Below, in pieces: positions 1 to 6,427 of a stretch of DNA of 11,310 nt; positions within the stretch are counted from its first letter, which is position 1; every line of letters begins with the position of its first letter. The stretch is taken from NCBI GenBank assembly GCA_014238345.1, contig JABABF010000289.1:1-11310 (forward strand). The letters run 5' to 3'. A program made the translations under genes and the position numbers. Below the pieces are notes generated by a model that worked only from the letters and a program-made list of their open reading frames with translations, was not told where the DNA came from and did not search any database. The stretch is from Gammaproteobacteria bacterium (GTDB lineage Bacteria > Pseudomonadota > Gammaproteobacteria > JABABF01).

Positions 1-1134
1 CGTATCTGCCCACACGACCGCCTCTGCGAAGGAGCTTGCACGCTGAACGACGGCCTCGGAGCGGTCACCATCGGCTCCGCTGAGCAATTCCTCGCCGATA
101 CGGCGCTGGCAAAAGGCTGGCGACCCGACTTGTCTCAGGTAGTACCAAGCGATCGACGCGTCGCCATCGTCGGCGCAGGACCAGCGGGATTAGCCTGTGC
201 CGATGTGCTGTTACGACATGGAGTCAAACCAATCATCTACGATCGCCAGCCGGAAATCGGCGGTCTGCTGAGCTTTGGCATCCCTTCCTTCAAACTGGAA
301 AAATCAGTGGTGGAGCGACGACGACAATTCTTTGAGGATCTCGGGGCTCAATTCCGCCTCAACACCGAGGTCGGTGTCAATGTCGACATTGCAGAGCTAC
401 ACGCCGACAACGATGCTCTCTTCTTAGGCATGGGCACCTATACCGCGATGCGCGGAGGCTTTCAGGGTGAGGATCTGCCCGGTGTCTACGCCGCGCTACC
501 CTATCTCATCGGCAACAACCGCCGCGAATTTGGCGTGCCGAGTACGGACTTTCCAGAAATCCCCGTAGCAGGGAAACGCATTGTCGTGCTGGGCGCTGGA
601 GACACCGCAATGGACTGCAATCGCTCAGCGCTGCGCCAACAGGCGAGCAGTGTTCACTGCATCTATCGCCGCGATGAGGCCAATCTGCCGGGCTCGCGGC
701 GCGAAGTGGAGAATGCACGCGAAGAAGGGGTCGTCTTTCGATTCAACCGCCAACCACTAGAGATCATCGGCAAAGATCGCGTTGAAGGAGTGCGGGTCGT
801 ACGTACCCACATGCAGCACGAAACCGATGAAAGCGAGCGCCAACTGCCAGTGGCAGAGCCCGGTAGCACCGAGTTAATCAAAGCCGACACCGTGCTGGTA
901 GCCTTCGGCTTCCGCCCGAGTCCGCCCGACTGGCTTGAGCCGCTCGGCGTGGCACTGGACTCACGTGGTCGGGTCATCGCAGAGGCCGGGCAAGGTCATG
1001 CCTATCAAACCAGTTGCCCCACGGTGTTCGCAGGCGGTGATATGGTGCGCGGCTCGGATTTGGTCGTCACCGCTATCTGGGAGGGACGCCAAGCGGCACT
1101 GAGCATACTAGACCTCTTAGATATCGCGCATTGA
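1..1134 (+). CDS. gltD: Glutamate synthase (NADPH) small subunit, 5'-truncated by the window edge
   Basis: The reading frame is open from base 1, so the true start lies upstream; 377 residues are visible. GltD passes electrons from NADPH through FAD and iron-sulfur clusters to the large subunit GltB, which makes glutamate from glutamine and 2-oxoglutarate in the cytoplasm. Visible residues 1-14 contain cysteines 3, 9 and 13 of the N-terminal 4Fe-4S motif (ICPHDRLCEGACT); the partner cysteine should lie just off the window. Next comes an FAD-binding GAGPAG loop near residue 56, then the NADPH-binding VVLGAGDTAMD segment in the middle, and a C-terminal FAD motif (VFAGGDMVRG) followed by a helix ending in EGRQAA. 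The TTG at 130 is internal to the gene, not a start. The stop overlaps the region of the hemE start, fitting a gltBD-hemE cluster like that in pseudomonads. The family also includes related NAD(P)H oxidoreductase subunits, but the hemE linkage favours gltD. Confidence 0.93.
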   Translation, partial: RICPHDRLCEGACTLNDGLGAVTIGSAEQFLADTALAKGWRPDLSQVVPSDRRVAIVGAGPAGLACADVLLRHGVKPIIYDRQPEIGGLLSFGIPSFKLEKSVVERRRQFFEDLGAQFRLNTEVGVNVDIAELHADNDALFLGMGTYTAMRGGFQGEDLPGVYAALPYLIGNNRREFGVPSTDFPEIPVAGKRIVVLGAGDTAMDCNRSALRQQASSVHCIYRRDEANLPGSRREVENAREEGVVFRFNRQPLEIIGKDRVEGVRVVRTHMQHETDESERQLPVAEPGSTELIKADTVLVAFGFRPSPPDWLEPLGVALDSRGRVIAEAGQGHAYQTSCPTVFAGGDMVRGSDLVVTAIWEGRQAALSILDLLDIAH

Positions 1135-1163
1135 ACCAAAATCACAGCGACATCGGCACGGCC

Positions 1164-2216
1164 ATGCCTCACCCAGAACATCTACTGCTACGTAGCTTGG
1201 CGCGGCAACCAGTGGAGCGCACCCCGTTGTGGCTGATGCGCCAAGCGGGACGCTATCTGCCAGAATACCGGGCGTTGCGCGGGAGCTTCAGTCAATTGAC
1301 GGAATTCTTCCGCAGCCCGCAGGCGGCTTGCGAGGCCGCCATGCAACCATTGGCTCGCTACCCGCTTGATGCCGCCATCGTGTTCTCTGACATTCTCACC
1401 ATCCCCGATGCCATGGGTTTGGGCTTGAAATTCCTGAGTGGTGAAGGACCTCGCTTCGAACACCCCTTGCGCACAGCACGCCAAATTCGCGCACTGGCTC
1501 CGCCGGATCCAGAGCAGGAACTGGGCTATGTTCTCGAAGCGGTACGTATGACGCGTCAGGCACTGGCTGAGCGTGTGCCCTTGATCGGCTTCACTGGCAG
1601 CCCATGGACGCTGGCCGCCTATATGGTTGAGGGGCGCGGCGGCAACAACTTTCCACACGCACGCGCCCTGTTGCGCGAGCAGCCACAAGCCGCCGAGCAA
1701 CTGCTCGACACCTTGGCCACCGCCGTCGCTCTGCTACTCGGAGCTCAGGCTCAGGCTGGAGCCCAAGTGCTACAAATCTTCGATTCATGGGGGGGGCTAT
1801 TGTCCGATGAGGAATACCGCCGCTGGTCGCTGGAGTACCTGCACCGCACCATCGCCGCACTGCCGACAACCTGTGGTGGCAAACCGCCACCGCTGATCGT
1901 GTTCGTGCGCGACGGCGGGCGTTCGCTGACACAGCTTGCCGCTAGTGGTTGCGCTGCCGTCGGAGTCGATGAGCAGCTGAGCCACTGGCCACCAGAACTC
2001 GACATCGTGGTGCAGGGCAATTTGGATCCTGCTCTACTGTCTACTGATCCCAAACAGCTGGACATAGCGGTAGACACCGTATTAAAGCGCTTTGCCAATG
2101 CCCCCGGACATATTTTCAACTTAGGGCACGGAGTGCCTCCACCCACTGACCCCGCACTCGTTGAGGTACTAGTGGATTCCGTAAGACAACGCTCACAACG
2201 CCCATCAGCCCACTGA
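1164..2216 (+). CDS. hemE: Uroporphyrinogen decarboxylase
   Basis: HemE removes the four acetate carboxyl groups of uroporphyrinogen III to give coproporphyrinogen III in cytoplasmic haem synthesis. The 350-residue product matches the usual length of about 350. Signature segments in order are MRQAGRYLPEYR (25-36), FSDIL (74-78), GSPWTLAAYM (145-154), FDSWGG (206-211), QGNLDP (284-289) and FNLGHG (318-323). Residues R26, R30, D76, Y153, S208 and H322 correspond to the substrate-pocket residues known in the human enzyme. I chose the ATG at 1164 because family members begin roughly 12 residues before the conserved LARQPV segment. An in-frame TTG at 1131 overlaps the gltD stop and would add 11 residues. 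Neither start has a clear Shine-Dalgarno sequence, so the start is less certain than the gene. Codons 208-210 lie in a run of eight G (1789-1796), and the frame is intact there. It is probably co-transcribed with gltD, 29 bp upstream. Confidence 0.95.
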   Translation: MPHPEHLLLRSLARQPVERTPLWLMRQAGRYLPEYRALRGSFSQLTEFFRSPQAACEAAMQPLARYPLDAAIVFSDILTIPDAMGLGLKFLSGEGPRFEHPLRTARQIRALAPPDPEQELGYVLEAVRMTRQALAERVPLIGFTGSPWTLAAYMVEGRGGNNFPHARALLREQPQAAEQLLDTLATAVALLLGAQAQAGAQVLQIFDSWGGLLSDEEYRRWSLEYLHRTIAALPTTCGGKPPPLIVFVRDGGRSLTQLAASGCAAVGVDEQLSHWPPELDIVVQGNLDPALLSTDPKQLDIAVDTVLKRFANAPGHIFNLGHGVPPPTDPALVEVLVDSVRQRSQRPSAH

Positions 2217-2240
2217 CCAGCAAATTATGTGTGCTATAAT
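2213..2240 (+). promoter_or_regulatory. Candidate extended -10 sigma70 promoter at the 3' end of hemE
   Basis: A perfect TATAAT at 2235-2240 is preceded by TG at 2232-2233, giving the extended -10 form TGCTATAAT. CTGACC at 2213-2218 is a 4/6 match to the -35 consensus, with a 16-bp spacer. The -35 overlaps the hemE stop codon. Predicted transcription starts near 2247 and runs towards the small ORF at 2449, leaving a leader of about 200 nt. The motif is seen directly; activity is inferred. Confidence 0.55.
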
Positions 2241-2448
2241 CCTAATGGGACTGGGAATGGGTTGAAGTAGTACTGAATCCACAAGAATTGGCATTATCCA
2301 CATGTGCTTGATTGTGTAATTGACGCAACTGTTGTGATTATGAGGCGGCCAACATATTGAACAAACTGACAGCGATTCTCATCCACACCAAGTCCTTATG
2401 AATCAATCAAACTCTCTATTTAAGACATAGCAAACAGGGCGAACCAAG
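2217..2448. other. A+T-rich intergenic region downstream of hemE
   Basis: No convincing gene is present in these 232 bp. The composition differs sharply from the flanks; bases 2281-2340, for example, contain 22 G+C out of 60. The interval contains the candidate promoter with TATAAT at 2235-2240, a palindrome CACATGTG at 2299-2306, and three same-strand copies of the heptamer ATCCACA (2277-2283, 2296-2302, 2381-2387). One of these is part of a perfect DnaA box. No U-tract terminator for the gltD-hemE transcript was found here. Confidence 0.6.
2294..2302 (+). promoter_or_regulatory. Perfect DnaA-box sequence TTATCCACA
   Basis: TTATCCACA at 2294-2302 is identical to the high-affinity DnaA box defined in E. 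coli. A one-mismatch copy, TCATCCACA, lies at 2379-2387 in the same orientation, and a degraded two-mismatch copy, GAATCCACA, at 2275-2283. Binding by DnaA is inferred only from the sequence. A single perfect 9-mer could be chance, and no dnaA, gidA or other origin-linked gene is in the window. Confidence 0.35.
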
Positions 2449-2751
2449 ATGCGTTTTTTAGGATATTTGCTAAGCATAATCGGAATCTGTATGGGTAGCG
2501 ACTATATCATTGACATCTATATTCCGCACTTGGGAGCCAATCTTTTAGCCATCTTAGAGTATGCCGTCTCTGGTCTGCTCATCTTCAATAGCTTCCTGTT
2601 CTTGATCTGTTTGCGGCGCTTGAAAAAAAACACAGTTAAGCGCACCTCAGGAGGTGGCATGAAGCTCGACAACCTGGGTAATGACGGCCCATTGAGTGGT
2701 CAGTTGCACGGCTCATCTGGCTTAGACCGGGAGTGGCAACGGCGCACCTAA
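2449..2751 (+). CDS. Small hypothetical protein with two predicted membrane helices
   Basis: I do not recognise this 100-residue product. Residues 3-16 (FLGYLLSIIGICMG) and about 31-55 are strongly hydrophobic and could be two membrane helices. They are followed by a basic RRLKK segment at 56-60, which by the positive-inside rule puts the C-terminus in the cytoplasm. The last 38 residues are hydrophilic and Gly/Ser-rich. ATG at 2449 has AGGG at 2436-2439, nine bases upstream. A candidate promoter about 200 bp upstream points towards it, and a weak terminator-like hairpin lies downstream at 2937-2957. Base composition is A+T-rich, unlike its neighbours, which fits either a recently acquired gene or non-coding sequence that happens to be open. 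An A8 run (2623-2630) and an in-frame AGGAGGT-ATG (M71) lie inside it. The hydrophobic pattern and usable start favour a real gene, but there is no family evidence. Confidence 0.45.
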   Translation: MRFLGYLLSIIGICMGSDYIIDIYIPHLGANLLAILEYAVSGLLIFNSFLFLICLRRLKKNTVKRTSGGGMKLDNLGNDGPLSGQLHGSSGLDREWQRRT

Positions 2752-2770
2752 ATACTGTCCTAAATACTGT
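2747..2770 (+). repeat. 12-bp perfect tandem duplication over the small ORF's stop codon
   Basis: CCTAAATACTGT occurs at 2747-2758 and again immediately at 2759-2770 with no mismatch. The first copy contains the TAA stop (2749-2751) of the small ORF. No inverted copies were found that would make it the end of an insertion element. Confidence 0.85.
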
Positions 2771-2886
2771 ATAGTGCGAGCCATCTTGTAATTTGCACAC
2801 CTAGCAAACCACACGCCGTCAGGGATCCCGTGCTGTCTTGGACGCGCTCTGAACATACCATGTCCGAGCGGCAATGGATTTGCCAA

Positions 2887-2905
2887 GCCCTAATTGTCTT
2901 AGGGC
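2887..2905. repeat. Perfect 7-bp inverted repeat (hairpin)
   Basis: GCCCTAA at 2887-2893 pairs perfectly with TTAGGGC at 2899-2905 around the 5-base loop TTGTC. There is no T-run after it on either strand, so it does not look like a standard intrinsic terminator. It could stabilise a 3' end or be a protein-binding site. Confidence 0.6.
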
Positions 2906-2936
2906 AAGTCTGAATAATACGCTCTGCCAACTCTCT

Positions 2937-2957
2937 AGCCGTCAGAGTCGGCTTTTT
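2937..2957 (+). terminator. Weak candidate intrinsic terminator
   Basis: AGCCG (2937-2941) and CGGCT (2949-2953) form a 5-bp stem around a 7-base loop, directly followed by a run of T through 2957. The orientation suits ending transcripts of the upstream small ORF. The stem is short, so efficiency is doubtful. Confidence 0.4.
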
Positions 2958-2989
2958 AATACACTCTTGATCTGTTGTCTGCTCCAAGT

Positions 2990-3004
2990 GCCCATAAATT
3001 GGGC
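2990..3004. terminator. Short hairpin just beyond the modC stop
   Basis: GCCCA (2990-2994) and TGGGC (3000-3004) form a 5-bp stem around loop TAAAT. It lies ten bases beyond the modC stop codon. On the plus strand it is followed by TTTCC, on the minus strand by no T-run. It may help end the mod transcript, but the evidence is weak. Confidence 0.3.
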
Positions 3005-3014
3005 TTTCCTGAGC

Positions 3015-4160
3015 CTAGGAATGATCCCCTTCCCCCACTATATGGCCGCCCTGCCGCAAGTCACCATAACCGTATAGTGCCGTGGTCTTAATCTGGGCGT
3101 AGACGGCACGACCAACCCGTAGTTCCAGCAACTCTTCGGACTTGCGGCTCAACCGCGAGAGCAAGTACTGCTCCCCCAAACGCAGGCGCAACAGCACCAT
3201 GCCGCGCTCCAGTGGTCGCCGTCCGACCACCGTAGCTGGCAATACATTGAGTACACTGGTGCTGCGCGGTGCCTCCAAACACACACTCACATCGCATGCC
3301 GGGACGAGTAGCCGCAAGGTCTGCCCAGGAGTCTCGGGCAGACGAGCTAGCCACAGCGTATGCCCCTCCACACATAGCTCGCTCAGCGCAAAATGGTTGT
3401 CGTGGCGCAACAGCTTGCCCTCCAACACCGCCGCCGCACTCTCCGCCGAAGTCAGCGGAGTGTCGATCTGGACACTCTGCGCGGCGAGGTCACCCGCTGC
3501 CAATGTTGTGCCCGCATGTAGTGGAATCACATAATCCACCATGCGTAGCAACTCTTCGAACTGATGGCTAACCAACAATACCGGTACCTGAGTGATGCGT
3601 TGCCAATGACAAAGATAGGCCGAGACGCGGCGGCGCCAGGTGGCATCCAAGCCCGTCAGGGGCTCATCCAGCAACAACAGCTGCGGATTGCTACACAGCG
3701 CCCGAGCCAAAGCCACCCGCCGCTGCTCACCGCCGGACAACTGCCATACCGGACGGCGTAATAGCGACTCCAACCCCAAGACTGAGATGAGTTCGGCCTT
3801 GGGAATCCCATCGGCTTGATGCCGACGGCGTAGCGCAAAGCGCAAATTACCCTCGACGCTGATCCAAGGAAACAATCGCGACCCCTGAAAGACGACACCG
3901 ACGCGACGGCGGTGTGGTGGTAGCCAATGCCCCGGCGCCTGCCAAAGCTCGTTGTCGAGCTGCACCCGGCTGACTCCACTGCGCCCACACAGACCCGCAA
4001 TGCAGTGCAAGGCCGTAGTTTTGCCGGAACCGGTGGCTCCAAACAGGGCGCTGATACCAGTCGGTGGGCACTCAAAATCAGCCCGTAACTCAAAGCCACT
4101 ACCATCGGCAAAGCACTGTCGCAAATTGACGCTCAGCCCTGCTCCCCGACGACCTGACAT
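3015..4160 (-). CDS. modC: Molybdate ABC transporter ATP-binding protein
   Basis: ModC hydrolyses ATP on the cytoplasmic face to drive molybdate import through ModB. The 381-residue product has an N-terminal ABC ATPase with Walker A GATGSGKTT (41-49), Q-loop Q92, signature LSGGEQRRVA (141-150), Walker B LLLLDE (161-166), D-loop TGLD and H-loop H199. The C-terminal part (about 300-362, starting TSVLNVLPATVV) is a Mop/TOBE-type oxyanion-binding domain typical of ModC, which separates it from general ABC ATPases. The start is ATG 4160-4158, sharing one base with the modB stop (TGATG), a sign of coupled translation. An upstream in-frame start would add 20 residues inside modB and is unlikely. Length is slightly above the roughly 350 of E. 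coli ModC. It is last in the operon modA-modB-modC. Tungstate or sulfate specificity cannot be excluded from this subunit alone. Confidence 0.92.
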   Translation of the reverse strand: MSGRRGAGLSVNLRQCFADGSGFELRADFECPPTGISALFGATGSGKTTALHCIAGLCGRSGVSRVQLDNELWQAPGHWLPPHRRRVGVVFQGSRLFPWISVEGNLRFALRRRHQADGIPKAELISVLGLESLLRRPVWQLSGGEQRRVALARALCSNPQLLLLDEPLTGLDATWRRRVSAYLCHWQRITQVPVLLVSHQFEELLRMVDYVIPLHAGTTLAAGDLAAQSVQIDTPLTSAESAAAVLEGKLLRHDNHFALSELCVEGHTLWLARLPETPGQTLRLLVPACDVSVCLEAPRSTSVLNVLPATVVGRRPLERGMVLLRLRLGEQYLLSRLSRKSEELLELRVGRAVYAQIKTTALYGYGDLRQGGHIVGEGDHS

Positions 4161-4822
4161 CACCACAGCCGCAGGCGGCGACGCTGTGAGTACAGAAGCG
4201 TCAACAGCAACAGCGAACACAACAACAGGCTACCCGCCAAGCGATGGGCGGCGGCATAGTCCAGCGTTTCGATGTGGTCGAATAAAGCGATCGACAGCAC
4301 GCGTGTCTCACCCGGGATATTGCCGCCGACCAGTAGCACCACACCAAACTCCCCCACCGTGTGGGCAAATCCTAATACTGTGGCCATGAGCAATGACGGA
4401 GCCAACAACGGCAACACGACTGAAAACAAGCGATCGACAGGGGTGGCTCCAAGCACGGCAGCAGCCTCAAGCAGGCTCTGTGGCAGGCGCTCGAAACCCT
4501 GCTGCAAGGGCTGCACGACAAAGGGCAGAGAATACAATACCGAGCCGATGACCAAACCCGTAAAACTAAAAGCTAGGCGTTGCCCAGTCAGCTGCTCCCA
4601 CGACCCGCCGAACCAACTATTAGGGGACAGCGCCAGTAGCAGATAAAAGCCGATCACGGTCGGTGGCAACACTAGCGGTAGCGCCACCAGAGCCTCCACG
4701 ACACTGCGCCCCGGCCAGCGGCTAGCGGCCAACCAAGCGGCTAGCGGCAACCCAATCAACAACAAAATCAGTGTGCTGATCGCCGCCAACTTCAGCGTCA
4801 GCAACAGCGCTATCCAATCCAT
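4160..4822 (-). CDS. modB: Molybdate ABC transporter permease
   Basis: ModB forms the dimeric inner-membrane channel for molybdate. The 220-residue product (E. coli ModB is 229) has hydrophobic segments near residues 4-32, 42-66, 86-107, 134-152, 158-167 and 193-211. The cytoplasmic EAA loop that docks with ModC is visible (EAAAVLG at 119-125 to LP at 137-138), as are the family-typical GEFG (157-160) and NIPGET (168-173). I chose ATG at 4822 because homologues begin this close to the first helix; the open frame continues upstream inside modA but reads as Cys/Arg-rich shadow sequence. Ten bases separate it from the modA stop, and its own stop overlaps the modC start. Confidence 0.93.
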   Translation of the reverse strand: MDWIALLLTLKLAAISTLILLLIGLPLAAWLAASRWPGRSVVEALVALPLVLPPTVIGFYLLLALSPNSWFGGSWEQLTGQRLAFSFTGLVIGSVLYSLPFVVQPLQQGFERLPQSLLEAAAVLGATPVDRLFSVVLPLLAPSLLMATVLGFAHTVGEFGVVLLVGGNIPGETRVLSIALFDHIETLDYAAAHRLAGSLLLCSLLLLTLLYSQRRRLRLW

Positions 4823-4832
4823 GACCAGCGGC

Positions 4833-5669
4833 CTACTCGACGGCGGCAGGCGGTAGGGCATAACCCGCCTGCAACAGGTACTGCCGCACCTCATCATGAC
4901 GCAGAAAATGCAACAGTTCAGCGGCACCGGCATTGCCCGGGCGCAACAATACTGCCTGTTGCTCAACTGGTTGGTGTAGCGCAGCGGGTACCGGCCAATG
5001 TGCCAATGCCGGTAGCAAGCGCGCCTGCGCCAAAGACACCACACCCACTGGCACAGCGCCACTGTGCACTAAATGCAACACATGCGCCGCACTCCAGCCA
5101 CGCACCAGCCCCATCGCCAATGGCCGCCACAACCCCAGCGCCTGTAACATCTCCTGTGCCGCCACCCCGATCGGTGCTAAGGCCGGGTCAGGTAGCGCAA
5201 CACTGCGCACAGGCAGTGCCGCCAGACGTACACTGATCGAAGCCACATCCACTGGCCACGGTGGCTCGCCAGCGGCACTGATCAATGCGAGTCGCCCGTG
5301 GGCATAGCTAAAGCGCGAGTCAGGCACGGTCAGCTCGGCGCGCTCCAGCAACAGTGGGCGCGCCGTATCCGCCGACAACAGCACATCAAAGGGAGCCCCC
5401 GACAAAATCTGTGCCGCCAACACCCCTGAGGAAGCCGCGCTCAGCCGCAGGTCATGACCCGTCTCCGCACGAAAATCCTCAGCCAACATTACCAGTGTCG
5501 GGCGAAAACTGCTGGCCACAGCCACCCGCACTAACTCGGCTCGGGTCGCGGTCGGCGTGAGCACAGTCAACACTACCACCAGAATGGCCATAGCACCCAA
5601 CCCGCGGCGACACCGAAGACGGCGGGGAGAGAGCGCCCCCCTAGGGCAAAAAAGCGGCGTGGATGCCAT
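4833..5669 (-). CDS. modA: Molybdate-binding periplasmic protein
   Basis: ModA captures molybdate in the periplasm and delivers it to ModBC. The 278-residue precursor has an Arg-rich n-region, a hydrophobic core around 27-40 and a likely signal peptidase cleavage after ATRA (residue 44). The mature protein opens with VRVAVASSF, continues with GHDLRLSAASSGVLAAQI and GAPFDVLLSAD (91-101), and has DPALAPIGVAAQ in the middle, all typical of the ModA fold; the serines in the first two segments are where the oxyanion is normally held. The n-region of about 26 residues is long. An internal Met at 27 would remove the positive charges, so the ATG at 5669 is preferred, with G-rich GGCGGGA just upstream. 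Only 21 bp separate it from the comF stop, and I saw no ModE-type operator in that gap. Tungstate specificity is possible. Confidence 0.9.
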   Translation of the reverse strand: MASTPLFCPRGALSPRRLRCRRGLGAMAILVVVLTVLTPTATRAELVRVAVASSFRPTLVMLAEDFRAETGHDLRLSAASSGVLAAQILSGAPFDVLLSADTARPLLLERAELTVPDSRFSYAHGRLALISAAGEPPWPVDVASISVRLAALPVRSVALPDPALAPIGVAAQEMLQALGLWRPLAMGLVRGWSAAHVLHLVHSGAVPVGVVSLAQARLLPALAHWPVPAALHQPVEQQAVLLRPGNAGAAELLHFLRHDEVRQYLLQAGYALPPAAVE

Positions 5670-5690
5670 CGTCCCGCCATGATAACAGCC

Positions 5691-6416
5691 TCAGGCGCGA
5701 GCCAAACACCACAAATGCAGCTCCACCCCCGGCACTGCACGCCGCCATACGCGTCCCAACTCCATCGCCGTGGCACCAGAGGTCAGCACATCGTCAATCA
5801 GCGCCACACGACGACAGCCCCGCGTCTGCGGTGATAGCTGCAAGGTGAAGGCCGCACGCAACGCATGCCGCCGCTGCGCCACACTGCGCCCCACTTGCCG
5901 TCCCGTATCGCGCCGCCGCCGACAACTGTGCACATCTACGGGCACACCGATCTCAGCACACAGTACACGGGCGATCTCCAAAGCCTGATTGAAGCCGCGC
6001 TGGCGCAACCGACCCGTGTGTAGCGGCACTGGCACCAACAACTCCGGCCACGGCGCATTGCGATAGTCCTGCCGCAACCGCTCTGCCAAGAGTAGCGACA
6101 GGCTACGCCCATCAGCCAATGCAGCGCGGTATTTGAAGCCAGCCACTAGGCGATCCACCGGGGGGCGGTAAATGAAGGGCGCGGTGCAACGCACAAATGG
6201 CCAATCGCGACCTAGGCAAAAACCGCAATCCTGCGCGGGTGCACTCACCTCGGGGCTGGCACAACGCTGGCAGGGAGAGAGCGGGCGCGGCAACTTGATC
6301 TCACAGCCACCGCAGAGATCGATGAGCCGCTGCGTCGCCCGCCCACATAGCGCACAGCGCCCCGGGAACACGCAGTGTAGAAAATTCCGCCATGCGCCGA
6401 TGTCAACCCTGTCCAT
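5691..6416 (-). CDS. comF: ComF family protein (zinc-ribbon plus phosphoribosyltransferase fold)
   Basis: The 241-residue product begins with Cys pairs at 21/24 and 35/38, and 49/52 and 64/67, which look like paired zinc ribbons. A type I phosphoribosyltransferase domain follows: RGFNQA (140-145) and the PRPP loop VALIDDVLTSGAT (204-216). Homologues (ComF in Gram-positives and Haemophilus, GntX in E. coli) are linked to uptake of transforming DNA or use of external DNA, probably on the cytoplasmic side. The biochemical activity is not firmly established. I chose ATG at 6416 because homologues start just before the first Cys motif; upstream in-frame starts would extend through the bio promoter. 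The gene is divergent from bioB, an arrangement common in gammaproteobacteria, and lies 21 bp upstream of modA on the same strand. Confidence 0.88.
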   Translation of the reverse strand: MDRVDIGAWRNFLHCVFPGRCALCGRATQRLIDLCGGCEIKLPRPLSPCQRCASPEVSAPAQDCGFCLGRDWPFVRCTAPFIYRPPVDRLVAGFKYRAALADGRSLSLLLAERLRQDYRNAPWPELLVPVPLHTGRLRQRGFNQALEIARVLCAEIGVPVDVHSCRRRRDTGRQVGRSVAQRRHALRAAFTLQLSPQTRGCRRVALIDDVLTSGATAMELGRVWRRAVPGVELHLWCLARA

Positions 6417-6427
6417 CCTTGATCCAG

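Larger units (their letters stand above)
2752..3014. other. Non-coding spacer between the small ORF and the convergent modC
   Basis: This spacer of 263 bp has no supported gene. Read on the plus strand it contains three inverted repeats: 2887-2905, 2937-2953 and 2990-3004. The middle one is followed by five T. An open minus-strand frame at 2760-2987 starts only at a TTG without a ribosome-binding site and resembles nothing I know, so it was not called. The spacer separates convergent transcription units, so terminators are expected here. Confidence 0.55.

Noticed and set aside
844..856. CTGCCAGTGGCAG palindrome in gltD, with the complementary form at 8467-8479 in bioF
   Set aside because: Both lie in coding sequence (LPVA and LPLA contexts) and are best explained as part of the frequent CACTGGC word; no separate function is supported.
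130..1134. Treating the TTG at 130 as the start of a shorter oxidoreductase
   Set aside because: The same frame is open to base 1 and encodes the conserved cysteine motif of GltD, so the gene is truncated by the window, not short.
2217..2448. Calling a chromosomal origin of replication
   Set aside because: There is only one perfect DnaA box, no unwinding-element array and no origin-linked gene besides hemE; kept as a finding only.
2760..2987. 75-codon minus-strand frame downstream of modC
   Set aside because: It starts with TTG without a ribosome-binding site, shows no recognisable motif or hydrophobic pattern, and covers the hairpins and tandem repeat of a spacer. I prefer non-coding.
2874..3077. 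67-codon plus-strand frame entering the 3' end of modC
   Set aside because: It overlaps the well-supported end of modC on the other strand and lacks a ribosome-binding site.
4823..5062. N-terminal extension of ModB in the open frame upstream of 4822
   Set aside because: The extension is Cys/Arg-rich, lies inside modA and does not match permeases; ATG 4822 gives the normal length.
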